Shown: positions 1 through 6,495, numbered from the stretch's first letter. The stretch is DNA of 13,665 nucleotides from Maricaulis sp965657935 (GCA_965657935.1 CBFHQE010000085.1:1-13665); one strand, 5' to 3'. Notes: generated by a model from the letters alone, not told the origin. Numbers and translations are program-made.

Positions 1-144
1 CTCCATTAATTAGGATGCGAGGACCTTCCCCACATCGCTGGTTCGCCAGAGGCGCGGCAGATAGCAGAGCTGCGACGCTGTGTCCACAGTGCTGTGACAT
101 CTCGGACGGATGACGTTGCGGCTAAGATGACGTAGACAGAACGC
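1..144. other. Non-coding leader upstream of the COQ9-family gene
   Basis: I find no convincing gene on either strand here. The stretch precedes the COQ9-family gene and probably holds its promoter. A loose -10-like GCTAAGAT lies at 121-128, but no -35 stands at a suitable distance, so I do not call a promoter. No tRNA cloverleaf or terminator is visible. The region continues beyond the left edge. Confidence 0.5.
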
Positions 145-822
145 ATGACACGCTCTTCAAACACCGCTCCGGACCTTCATCATACCACACGCGATGCGAT
201 TTTGCAGTCTGCACTGGCGATTGCAGCTTTTGATGGCTGGACCACTGACAGTTTCGCGGCCGCTGTAAAAGAATCCGGCGTCGATGCAGGTTTAGCACAC
301 CTGTCCTGCCCACGCGAGGAGCTGGACCTGATCATTCACTGGTCGAACCAGATGGATGCGCTGGCAGAAAAAGCGATTCTCGAGACAGATATCGAAACCA
401 TGAAGGTTCGCGACCGGGTCACCCTGTGTGTCATTGCCCGGCTTGAAGCCATCGGACCACATGAGGAAGCCGCGCGCCGCGCCCGCGCCCGCCTGTTGCT
501 GCCGGATGCGGTGACCGAAAGCGCCGGGCTCGTCTGGAACAGCTGCGACACGGTCTGGCGCGCGATCGGCGATGTCTCGACGGATTTCAATTTCTATTCC
601 AAACGCGCCATTCTCTCGGGTGTTTACGGATCGACGCTGAGCGTGTGGCTGGGTGAAACCGATCCGGACAAGCCACGCGCCCGCGAATTCCTGGCCAATC
701 GCATCGAAAATGTGATGCAGTTCGAAAAGGCCAAGCGGCAGTTCCGCAAGGCGACAGCAAACCTGCCCGATCTTGGCTCGATCCTGGGCAAGATGCGTTA
801 TGGTTTCGGCCCGCGGGTCTAG
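145..822 (+). CDS. COQ9-family ubiquinone biosynthesis protein
   Basis: 225-aa protein of the COQ9 family. COQ9 proteins have a TetR-like helical fold adapted to bind isoprenoid lipids, and in eukaryotes they present quinone intermediates to the hydroxylase COQ7. The sequence shows the family's early GWT motif (31-33) in a TetR-like N-terminal half, a CPREELDL stretch (55-62) where relatives usually have FPxG, and the diagnostic C-terminal block DFNFYSKRAILSGVYGSTL (147-165) followed by an amphipathic tail. The length is normal for an alphaproteobacterial member. Start is the ATG at 145; the Shine-Dalgarno sequence is weak. The ubiquinol-consuming alternative oxidase follows 119 nt downstream on the same strand, which fits a role in quinone supply. 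It could be mistaken for a TetR regulator, but the C-terminal block argues against that. Family call firm; exact role inferred from eukaryotic homologues. Confidence 0.88.
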   Translation: MTRSSNTAPDLHHTTRDAILQSALAIAAFDGWTTDSFAAAVKESGVDAGLAHLSCPREELDLIIHWSNQMDALAEKAILETDIETMKVRDRVTLCVIARLEAIGPHEEAARRARARLLLPDAVTESAGLVWNSCDTVWRAIGDVSTDFNFYSKRAILSGVYGSTLSVWLGETDPDKPRAREFLANRIENVMQFEKAKRQFRKATANLPDLGSILGKMRYGFGPRV

Positions 823-941
823 CCGACAATTAACCCCACATTCTGTGTGCGCTTTGCCGCCGCGCGACCGCGTGCCATAGGGATTTTTGTGCGCAGATTT
901 CCTAACTTTCCAGCATGACTCCGCTCAACAAGGAGGGCCGC

Positions 942-1595
942 ATGCAGACCGGACATCAGGGCCAGGTCCATGATCTGGACTATCACCTCAAACCCCAGGG
1001 ATTGGGTGATCACATCGCCTTTGGCTTTGTGAAACTGTTGCGCTTTTTCGCCGACACATTTTTTGCCAAGCGTTACGGCCATCGGGCCGTCGTGCTGGAA
1101 ACGGTCGCGGCCGTGCCCGGCATGGTGGGCGGATTGTTGCAGCACCTCAAAGCACTGCGCCGCATCCGCGATGATGAAGGCTGGATCCGCACCCTGCTCG
1201 ACGAGGCCGAGAATGAGCGCATGCACTTGATGACTTTCATCGAGATCGCCAAGCCGACCTTGTTTGAACGCCTGGTCATCATGATCACCCAGGCGATTTT
1301 CTATAACGCCTATTTCTTCCTCTATCTGTTTGCTCCGCGCACGGCCCACCGCGTGGTCGGTTATTTCGAGGAAGAGGCCGTGATCAGCTACACGGCCTAT
1401 CTGGAAGAAATCGACGCCGGTCACCACGAAAACCGTCCCGCGCCCGAGATCGCCATCAATTACTGGAACCTCCCGGCGGATGCCCGGCTTCGCGATGTCG
1501 TCATTGCTGTGCGGGCTGACGAGGCAGAACACCGCGACGTCAATCATGCCTTCGCGGACCAGCTGGGTCGCAAAGCGCAAGCCGCGACGGCTTGA
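942..1595 (+). CDS. aox: Alternative oxidase (cyanide-insensitive ubiquinol oxidase)
   Basis: 217-aa di-iron ubiquinol oxidase that transfers electrons from ubiquinol to oxygen, forming water without pumping protons. It is expected to be a monotopic protein on the inner face of the cytoplasmic membrane. All metal-ligand motifs are visible: LET (Glu53), ENERMH (Glu92, His95), FEEEA (one of Glu143-145) and DEAEHR (Glu194, His197). The hydrophobic helical segment around residues 108-131 fits the membrane-associated region. An in-frame ATG exists at 915, but the ATG at 942 is preceded by a strong AGGAGGG (931-937) at proper spacing, so I start there. The protein lacks the N-terminal targeting extension of mitochondrial homologues. 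The 119-nt gap after the COQ9-family gene could hold its own promoter, but none is clear. Alternative oxidase is uncommon in bacteria but known in alphaproteobacteria. Complete, with no missing catalytic residue. Confidence 0.95.
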   Translation: MQTGHQGQVHDLDYHLKPQGLGDHIAFGFVKLLRFFADTFFAKRYGHRAVVLETVAAVPGMVGGLLQHLKALRRIRDDEGWIRTLLDEAENERMHLMTFIEIAKPTLFERLVIMITQAIFYNAYFFLYLFAPRTAHRVVGYFEEEAVISYTAYLEEIDAGHHENRPAPEIAINYWNLPADARLRDVVIAVRADEAEHRDVNHAFADQLGRKAQAATA

Positions 1596-1614
1596 ACCGG
1601 GCATGCGCAGTTGC

Positions 1615-1645
1615 GATATCTCTCCTGCCAGCCAGGGGAGATATC
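1615..1645 (+). promoter_or_regulatory. 13-bp hairpin enclosing the RBS of the GST-fold gene
   Basis: GATATCTCTCCTG (1615-1627), loop CCAGC, and CAGGGGAGATATC (1633-1645) form a 13-bp stem with one G-U wobble and a 5-nt loop. The only plausible Shine-Dalgarno of the next gene (GGGGAG, 1635-1640) lies in the 3' arm, and its ATG begins one base after the stem (1647). There is no T-run, so a simple intrinsic terminator for the oxidase gene is unlikely. Candidate translational control element; the structure is seen, the function is inferred. Confidence 0.6.
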
Positions 1646-1646
1646 C

Positions 1647-2249
1647 ATGCAGCTCGGTGCCACGCCCGCCTCACACTTCGCCCGCAAGGTCCGTCTCCTG
1701 CTGGACCATTATGGGCTGGCCTATGACTTGGTGGACGCCGGCAATGTCGCCGCGTTCGATGAAGACAGGTTCGCCGGCAATCCGCTGATGCTGGTGCCCG
1801 TGCTCAATGATGGTGATCTGACGGTCTATGACAGCGACCACATCGCTGCCTATCTGGTGCGCAAACACGACCCCGCGGACCGCTATGGTGTCCTGACCAG
1901 CGATGTGCGCGAACTCAACGCCCGGACGGTCCTGAACGGGATGATGTCCGCGGAGACTCGACTGGTGCTGGGTGCGCGGACCGGGCTGAACACCGAAAAC
2001 CACCCCTTTTTCGACAAGGCGCGGGCGGTCTTCACCAAGGGCTTTGACTGGCTGGATGCCAATGTCGATCTCTTCAGTGCGCAGACGCCGCGTTATCTCG
2101 ACTTCCACCTGATCTCCTCCTTCGATCACATGGAGTGTTACGGCCTCGCGACGCCGGTCCAGCCGGCGCTCAGAGCGCTCAGGGACCGGTTGCGGGCCCA
2201 TGCGAGCATCGCTGCCTCAAGCCCGCCGGAACCGGTTGTCTACGCCTGA
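1647..2249 (+). CDS. Glutathione S-transferase-like protein
   Basis: 200-aa cytosolic protein with a GST N-terminal thioredoxin-fold domain. Visible signs are the opening strand and helix (ATPASHFARKVRLLLDHYGL, about 5-24), the cis-proline turn (Val50-Pro51-Val52) and the glutathione-contacting acidic-Ser pair (Asp62-Ser63) before helix 3. The C-terminal half is helical but divergent, so the substrate cannot be told; it may be a detoxification or reductase-type GST, or a non-enzymatic member. A TTG at 1611 would extend it by 12 residues, but ATG 1647 has GGGGAG at good spacing. That site is buried in the hairpin at 1615-1645. The gene follows the oxidase by 51 nt on the same strand. Its 3' end overlaps the convergent phosphatase gene by 10 bp. 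Confidence 0.8.
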   Translation: MQLGATPASHFARKVRLLLDHYGLAYDLVDAGNVAAFDEDRFAGNPLMLVPVLNDGDLTVYDSDHIAAYLVRKHDPADRYGVLTSDVRELNARTVLNGMMSAETRLVLGARTGLNTENHPFFDKARAVFTKGFDWLDANVDLFSAQTPRYLDFHLISSFDHMECYGLATPVQPALRALRDRLRAHASIAASSPPEPVVYA

Positions 2250-3028
2250 GCCCAGCGCGGTGAATGGAAATAGGCCTCTTTCGCGCTGACCTGCACCAGT
2301 TTGCGTTCCGGCCAGCGCAGGGCGGTCAGATGCCCGCCAAAACAACACCCGGTGTCAATGCAATAGACATTGTTGAGTTCGCGCACGCCGGGCTCGGCGA
2401 CATGGCCGTGTACGACGGTTCGTTTACCTGAATATTCCGCGGCCCAGTTCAGGCGGACGGGCAGACCATATTGATCGCGCTGCTTGGCGACATCCCCGAA
2501 CATGGCAAAGGACCGTTCCTCGCCGCTGAAACGGCCATGGAATTTCTCGGAAAGCCCGGCATGAGCGACCAGCAGCTCACCCTTGTCCAGGAGCAGGTGG
2601 GTCGGCAAGCCGCGGATGAAATCCCGGCATTGTGCCTTGAACGCAGCGTCCTCACGCTCGAACTGCTCCGCTGTTTCCTCAATACCGTGTGTCATGCGAA
2701 CATTCTTGCCATCGAGCCAGCGGCGAAACTTGTCATCATGATTGCCGATCACCGCGTAGGCGTCACCGCGATCGACCATGCCGATGACCAGGCGCAAGAC
2801 GTCAGGAGAACGGGGACCACGATCAACCATATCGCCCAGAAAAACCGGCTTGCGAGCATTCGGGTGTGAAATGTCGTATGTGCGACTGCCCGGCGGCCCC
2901 CGGAATTCCACGCGGTAGCCGAGTTTCTCCAGCAGGATCTCCACCTCTTCAGCACAACCGTGAATGTCGCCGATCAGGTCGAACGGGCCGCAATCATTTC
3001 GAAACCGGTTTGGGGATAGATCTGCCAT
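2240..3028 (-). CDS. Calcineurin-like (PPP-type) metallophosphoesterase
   Basis: 262-aa soluble phosphoesterase with a complete two-metal PPP signature: GDIHG (20-24), GDMVDRG (65-71), GNHD (95-98), HAGL (156-159) and HGH (207-209). Catalytic Asp, Asn and His residues are all present. The layout, with a single phosphatase domain and a short C-terminal strand region, matches bacterial proteins annotated as serine/threonine phosphatase, diadenosine tetraphosphatase (ApaH/PrpE-like) or Pnkp-phosphatase-like. Sequence alone does not choose between protein and nucleotide substrates. Start is ATG (complement of 3026-3028) with a weak AAGAG upstream. It is divergent from the PilZ gene and convergent with the GST-fold gene, overlapping it by 10 bp. 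Confidence 0.85.
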   Translation of the reverse strand: MADLSPNRFRNDCGPFDLIGDIHGCAEEVEILLEKLGYRVEFRGPPGSRTYDISHPNARKPVFLGDMVDRGPRSPDVLRLVIGMVDRGDAYAVIGNHDDKFRRWLDGKNVRMTHGIEETAEQFEREDAAFKAQCRDFIRGLPTHLLLDKGELLVAHAGLSEKFHGRFSGEERSFAMFGDVAKQRDQYGLPVRLNWAAEYSGKRTVVHGHVAEPGVRELNNVYCIDTGCCFGGHLTALRWPERKLVQVSAKEAYFHSPRWAQA

Positions 3029-3086
3029 GTTGCTCTTATACGCCGGGCGCTCACCGAATGCGCGATCAATCCGCGGCCCGAGAAGC

Positions 3087-3101
3087 TTAAGAATATATTA
3101 C
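3087..3101. promoter_or_regulatory. Near-consensus CtrA box
   Basis: TTAA (3087-3090), seven bases, then TTAC (3098-3101). The CtrA consensus is TTAA-N7-TTAA, so this is one base short. It lies in the 179-bp region between the divergent phosphatase and PilZ genes. CtrA is plausible because rcdA, a factor in CtrA turnover, is in this window. Weak evidence alone. Confidence 0.3.
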
Positions 3102-3127
3102 CCAGGGTAGTCATACAAAATTACCGG

Positions 3128-3158
3128 TCACCGTGAGTTGCATCACGTGAATTTTCAC
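3128..3158. promoter_or_regulatory. Array of TCAC/GTGA half-sites (candidate operator)
   Basis: Five half-sites stand in 31 bp, alternating in orientation: TCAC 3128, GTGA 3133, TCAC 3143, GTGA 3147, TCAC 3155. They build three overlapping or adjacent dyads: TCACCGTGA (3128-3136), TCACGTGA (3143-3150) and GTGA-ATTT-TCAC (3147-3158). The array is 50 bp before the PilZ start and about 100 bp from the phosphatase start, so it could control either. The regulator is unknown; the spacing differs from the canonical CRP/FNR N6. Confidence 0.4.
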
Positions 3159-3207
3159 GATTCCGGGTTCATATCTCTCCCTCACGCAAGCGAGAGGACT
3201 ACAAATC

Positions 3208-3771
3208 ATGGCGATCAGCGAGTCGACACAACCCGATGAACGGCGCGGCGGAACCCGCATCCAGATGCAGATTCTGGGCAGCTTCATGACGGAATCGATC
3301 GGTTCAACCGCCTGCGAAATTTGTGATCTCGCGCCGGGAGGTGTTCGCCTCTCCGCTCAGCGTCAACCCAATCCAGATGACCGCATCGGGCTCAATATCC
3401 CTGCCCTGGGCCGTTTTATCGGCAAGGTCGCCTGGGTGGATGGGAACCAGTTCGGTGTTCAGTTCATCGGCTCGAGCAGCGCTCGCGCGCTGGCCAATGA
3501 ACTCTCGACACGCCGCAGCCTGGAGCGCATGAACATTACCCTGCGCAAGGATGGCGAAGCGCCAACGCTGCAGCTCAGTCGGGAGAACGGTGAAAGTGCC
3601 GATGTCGCCCTTCAGAAACTAACCGTGGAAGGCGCCAGCTTCACGTCGAAAAAGCCGCCAGAGGTCGATGAAACGGTCACGATCTGTGACATGCCGGCGA
3701 CCGTCATGAAAGTTGTCGATGACAAGTTTGCCGTTCGGTTCCACCCGCCGCGCGAAGTGCCGCTGGAATAG
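3208..3771 (+). CDS. PilZ-domain protein, one clear and one degenerate PilZ-like domain
   Basis: 187-aa soluble protein. The N-terminal PilZ domain (about 10-95) has the c-di-GMP-binding RxxxR (Arg13-Arg17, in DERRGGTR) and a second motif DLAPGG (40-45). That motif lacks the usual Ser of DxSxxG (Ala42 instead), so affinity may be altered. Residues about 115-183 have a similar beta-rich pattern (SADVALQKLTVEGASF, then VDDKFAVRFHPP) without the arginine motif and look like a degenerate second PilZ domain. PilZ proteins transmit c-di-GMP levels to motility, polysaccharide or cell-cycle outputs. A diguanylate cyclase gene lies 1.8 kb downstream. Start ATG 3208 follows AGAGGA (3192-3197). The stop is 3 nt from the ancestral stop of the convergent purK. 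Confidence 0.85.
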   Translation: MAISESTQPDERRGGTRIQMQILGSFMTESIGSTACEICDLAPGGVRLSAQRQPNPDDRIGLNIPALGRFIGKVAWVDGNQFGVQFIGSSSARALANELSTRRSLERMNITLRKDGEAPTLQLSRENGESADVALQKLTVEGASFTSKKPPEVDETVTICDMPATVMKVVDDKFAVRFHPPREVPLE

Positions 3772-3774
3772 CGT

Positions 3775-4854
3775 CTACAAACGCCCCAGACGATTGACAT
3801 GCCCCATTTTTCGCCCCGGCTTGGTAGAGCGTTTTCCGTAGAGATGCAGGCGCACATGAGGGTCAGCTGACAGCGCCTGCCAGTCATCCACATCATGGCC
3901 GATCTAATTGTGCATCACCGCTGAGGAGTGTGGCTGAGCATCTCCGAGCGGCCACCCCGCGACCGCACGCATATGCTGTTCGAATTGCGAACAGGCACAG
4001 GCGTCCTGGGTCCAGTGCCCCGTATTGTGCACACGCGGAGCGATCTCGTTGACCAGGAGCTCACCGCCGTCCAGTTCGAACAGCTCGACGGCAAATACAC
4101 CGACATGATCCAGGCCGCCACCGATGGCGCTGGCGATCTCCCCGGCACGCGCAAGCGTTGACGATGACAGGTCCGGCGCCGGCGCAGTGGTGGTTTTCAG
4201 GATACCGTCGCCATGTTCATTCTCGCACAGCGGATAGGCCCGAACTTCGCCATCGAGGCTGCGCGCCGCGACGACGGAAAGTTCCCGCACGAATGGAGCC
4301 GCACCCTCAAGAATGGCCGGCTGCTCGCCGATCACCTTCCAGGCATGCTCGATGTCATCGTGAGAGCGGATCCAAGCCTGACCCTTGCCGTCATAGCCGA
4401 ACCGGCGCGTCTTCAGCACCGACGGTGTTCCGATCAGGGCAACAGCCTCCATCAACTCGGTGAGATCACCCACCGGCGCGAACGGCACCGTTGCGACACC
4501 GGCTTCGTTGATAAAGGTCTTTTCGATGACCCGGTCCTGGGTCAGTTCCAGTGAACGCGCCCCCGGACGCAATTTCGACACGCGCGCCGCAATCTCGACG
4601 GCTGCTACCGGCACGTTTTCGAATTCATAGGTGATCGCGTCACATCGATCAGCGAAGCCTTCGACCGCGCCCGCATCAGACCACGGGGCGGCCCAGGCAC
4701 GTGCGGCAACCCGGGAGGCAGGGCATTCCGGCTCGGGGTCGAAGATATGGATGTCGAAACCCAGTGCGGACCCGGCGACAGCGAGCATGCGGCCCAACTG
4801 CCCCCCGCCAAGAATGCCTATGACTGATCCAGGAGCGAGAGGCGCGTGGCTCAT
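3775..4854 (-). pseudogene. purK: purK, N5-carboxyaminoimidazole ribonucleotide synthase, interrupted by an in-frame TAG
   Basis: ATP-grasp enzyme converting AIR, ATP and bicarbonate to N5-CAIR for PurE. The N-terminal GGGQLGRM (16-23), the central ATP-grasp region and the NEIAPRVHNTGHWT loop are intact. After AVMHN the frame meets TAG (complement of 3904-3906, codon 317). Translation past it continues in the same frame for 42 codons to a TAG at 3775-3777, giving IGHDVDDWQ and the conserved PurK ending with KPGRKMGHVN (about codons 345-354). Relatives usually have Leu after MHN, so TTG-to-TAG, one base at 3905, explains the break. Read literally, a 316-aa protein lacks the C-terminal substrate-binding strands and is probably inactive. 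Alternatives are a sequencing error, readthrough, or tolerated truncation. The restored end lies 3 nt from the convergent PilZ stop. The start is 6 nt after purE. Confidence 0.88.
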
Positions 4855-4860
4855 GCGTTC

Positions 4861-5370
4861 TTAGTCCTTGACGCTTTCAACGACACTGTCGGTCTGGGCC
4901 TGACGCCAGGCGTCGAGGCGCGCAGCGAGATCCGTATCCGACAAAGACAGGATGGAGGCCGCAAGCAGGCCGGCATTCTTGGCGCCGGCATCGCCGATCG
5001 CAAGCGTACCGACCGGAATGCCGCCAGGCATCTGCACGATGGAGAGCAAGCTGTCCTTGCCGCTGAGCGCCTTGGATTTGACCGGCACGCCGAGGACAGG
5101 AAGTGAGGTCATGGATGCCACCATGCCCGGCAAATGAGCCGCGCCGCCAGCGCCGGCGATGATGACCTTGATGCCCTTTTCGCGGGCCGACTTCGAAAAC
5201 TCGACCAGCCGGTCTGGTGTCCGGTGCGCTGACACCACCTTGGCGGCGTAGGCCACGCCGAGCTCGCCGAGGACGGCCGCTGATTTTTCCATGGTCGGCC
5301 AGTCCGAGCGCGAGCCCATGACGATGGCCACGTCGGGTTGCTGGGAGTTGGCGGGCGAAATGTCGCTCAT
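4861..5370 (-). CDS. purE: 5-(carboxyamino)imidazole ribonucleotide mutase (class I PurE)
   Basis: 169-aa cytosolic enzyme that moves the carboxylate of N5-CAIR from N5 to C4 of the ring, giving CAIR in purine synthesis. Class I PurE motifs are complete: GSRSD (19-23) for the phosphoribosyl group, SAHRTP (47-52) with the catalytic histidine, GAGGAAHLPGM (73-83), and the glycine-rich PGGIPVGTLAIG (115-126). An upstream extension in the same frame would begin at 5406, but it would overlap the likely -10 element. ATG (complement of 5368-5370) has AGGAAG just upstream, so I start there. purE is first in a purEK operon, with a 6-nt gap to purK. If purK is truly broken, PurE would lack its substrate; class I enzymes use N5-CAIR rather than AIR plus CO2. 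Confidence 0.95.
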   Translation of the reverse strand: MSDISPANSQQPDVAIVMGSRSDWPTMEKSAAVLGELGVAYAAKVVSAHRTPDRLVEFSKSAREKGIKVIIAGAGGAAHLPGMVASMTSLPVLGVPVKSKALSGKDSLLSIVQMPGGIPVGTLAIGDAGAKNAGLLAASILSLSDTDLAARLDAWRQAQTDSVVESVKD

Positions 5371-5401
5371 CTTGCTTCCTGCCTTGAAAAGGAAGCGCGC
5401 G

Positions 5402-5429
5402 ACCATAGCTACCCGGGCGACAACGTCAA
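5402..5429 (-). promoter_or_regulatory. Predicted housekeeping-sigma promoter of purEK
   Basis: On the minus strand TTGACG (complement of 5424-5429) is followed after 16 nt by TATGGT (complement of 5402-5407), read as GCTATGGT. This resembles the Caulobacter sigma-73 pattern (TTGACG, spacer, GCTANAWC). The transcript would begin near 5395, about 25 nt before the purE ATG at 5370. The first of four GANTC sites (5430-5434) abuts the -35. Confidence 0.5.
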
Positions 5430-5464
5430 GAGTCGAGATTGACTCGCGTTTGAGTCGGGGATTC
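5430..5464. promoter_or_regulatory. Cluster of four GANTC (CcrM-type) methylation sites
   Basis: GAGTC 5430-5434, GACTC 5441-5445, GAGTC 5452-5456 and GATTC 5460-5464 lie in the divergent purE/diguanylate cyclase intergenic region. The first three are exactly 11 bp apart, about one helical turn. GANTC is expected about once per 256 bp in random sequence. In Caulobacter-type bacteria CcrM methylates these sites and GcrA acts at promoters carrying them; that role here is inferred. Confidence 0.55.
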
Positions 5465-5473
5465 CTGCCCTGC

Positions 5474-5494
5474 TTGAGGTTTTCTTAACCTCGA
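5474..5494 (+). repeat. 8-bp inverted repeat before the diguanylate cyclase gene
   Basis: TTGAGGTT (5474-5481) and AACCTCGA (5487-5494) pair with one G-U wobble around a TTCTT loop, about 42 nt before the ATG at 5537. It contains TTAACC, a CtrA-like half-site without an upstream partner. There is no T-run after it, so termination is unlikely. Possible leader structure or operator. Confidence 0.3.
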
Positions 5495-5536
5495 ATGCCG
5501 AGCCTGAGGCTGGAAAAGAATCACCAGGAGCGCGAT

Positions 5537-6280
5537 ATGCGCATTGGACCGGTAAATACGCCCCAGTCGGTGACGCGAACCAGCAAGACGAAGAGCACCT
5601 CTTCTGGCGCGGCCCAGACCGGCTTAGCTTCAGCTCCGCGCGATGCCGCGTCGATCATGGGTGTACCGGAAGCCGAGCTGACACCCAATGTACAGCGCGC
5701 CCTGCTTTCCCTGATGGGTGAAGTCGATCAGCTTCGCAAGGAAACCGAGCGTCTGCGCGGTCGGGTGCGTGAACTTGAGAGCCTGGCTGATCATGACGTC
5801 ATGCTGCCAGTCCTCAACCGCCGCGCTTTCCTGCGAGAGGTGAGCCGGGCGCTGGCGCTCGCCGAGCGCCACAACGCGCCATCTGCCCTCGTGTTTATCG
5901 ATCTCAACGGCTTCAAGGCCGTCAACGACACTTATGGTCACGCCGCAGGCGACGCCGCTCTCCACCATGTCTCTGCGCTTCTCAGCGCGCATGTGCGTGA
6001 AACCGACTCAGTGGGTCGGCTGGGGGGCGATGAATTTGGTGTGGTTTTGACACTGACCGGGCCGCAAGGTGCCGAAGCAAAAGCCCAGGAACTGGTCGAC
6101 CTGATCGACAATACGCCCTTTGATTACGCCGGCCGGCAGCTCAATGTGGGCGCGGCGTGGGGCACCCAGCCGCTCGTCGCCGGACACAATGCGGATGAGG
6201 CGCTCGCTGAAGCGGACGCCGCGATGTACGCTCGCAAACAAGAGCAAAAATCCGACGATGATCACCAGCAAACCGGGTGA
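5537..6280 (+). CDS. Soluble GGDEF diguanylate cyclase with I-site (DgcA-like)
   Basis: 247-aa cytosolic protein making c-di-GMP from two GTP. A Ser/Thr/Ala-rich, probably disordered N-terminus (1-48) is followed by a coiled coil (about 52-84, QLRKETERLRGRVRELESL) that likely dimerises the enzyme, then a GGDEF domain (about 85-235). The active-site motif GGDEF (163-167) is intact, as is FIDLNGFKAVND (120-131). The product-inhibition RxxD (RETD, 154-157) stands exactly five residues before GGDEF. No EAL, PAS or receiver domain is present, so the input signal is unknown. Domain layout and size recall Caulobacter DgcA; orthology is inferred. I chose ATG 5537, with AGGAG at 5526-5530, over ATG 5495. 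The stop directly abuts that of the convergent DUF465 gene. The PilZ gene upstream is a possible downstream partner. Confidence 0.92.
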   Translation: MRIGPVNTPQSVTRTSKTKSTSSGAAQTGLASAPRDAASIMGVPEAELTPNVQRALLSLMGEVDQLRKETERLRGRVRELESLADHDVMLPVLNRRAFLREVSRALALAERHNAPSALVFIDLNGFKAVNDTYGHAAGDAALHHVSALLSAHVRETDSVGRLGGDEFGVVLTLTGPQGAEAKAQELVDLIDNTPFDYAGRQLNVGAAWGTQPLVAGHNADEALAEADAAMYARKQEQKSDDDHQQTG

Positions 6281-6493
6281 TCAGGCGATAATATCCGGGG
6301 TCATCTGGTCGACGACCTTGCTGATCTCGTCCTTGAGCCTCAGCTTTTCCTTTTTCATGCGCGCAAACTTCAACTGATCGACGACGCCGTTTTCGGCGAG
6401 GGCATCGACCTCGGCGTTCAGGGCTTCATGCTCTTCTTTCAGCGTTTCCAGCTGCACCAGCAGATCTGCCTGGTCGAGGGATTCTCCGTCCAT
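6281..6493 (-). CDS. DUF465 (YdcH-family) small coiled-coil protein
   Basis: 70-aa protein, almost entirely one heptad-patterned helical hairpin with the family's charged core FARMKKEKLRLKDEIS (about 43-58). DUF465/YdcH proteins are small, widespread in proteobacteria and of unknown biochemical role. Start ATG is the complement of 6491-6493; no clear Shine-Dalgarno, and a 12-bp palindrome (6496-6507) lies just before it. The TGA (complement of 6281-6283) abuts the diguanylate cyclase stop with no intervening base. It lies 156 nt downstream of ubiX on the same strand. A paralogue lies at 7331-7519, on the other side of ubiX. Confidence 0.85.
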   Translation of the reverse strand: MDGESLDQADLLVQLETLKEEHEALNAEVDALAENGVVDQLKFARMKKEKLRLKDEISKVVDQMTPDIIA

Positions 6494-6495
6494 TC

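Noticed and set aside
915..941. Upstream ATG of alternative oxidase
   Set aside because: The strong AGGAGGG at 931-937 lies downstream of it and is positioned for ATG 942.
819..1604. 261-codon open frame on the minus strand
   Set aside because: Entirely antisense to the alternative oxidase gene, whose metal-ligand motifs are complete; the antisense translation shows no family motif and is a GC-rich shadow frame.
3612..3896. 94-codon minus-strand frame at the purK end
   Set aside because: It is in another frame from the purK tail; the purK frame gives the conserved KPGRKMGHVN ending, so this is a shadow.
5371..5406. N-terminal extension of PurE
   Set aside because: The extension overlaps the predicted -10 element and is not conserved, while the internal ATG at 5370 has a good Shine-Dalgarno.
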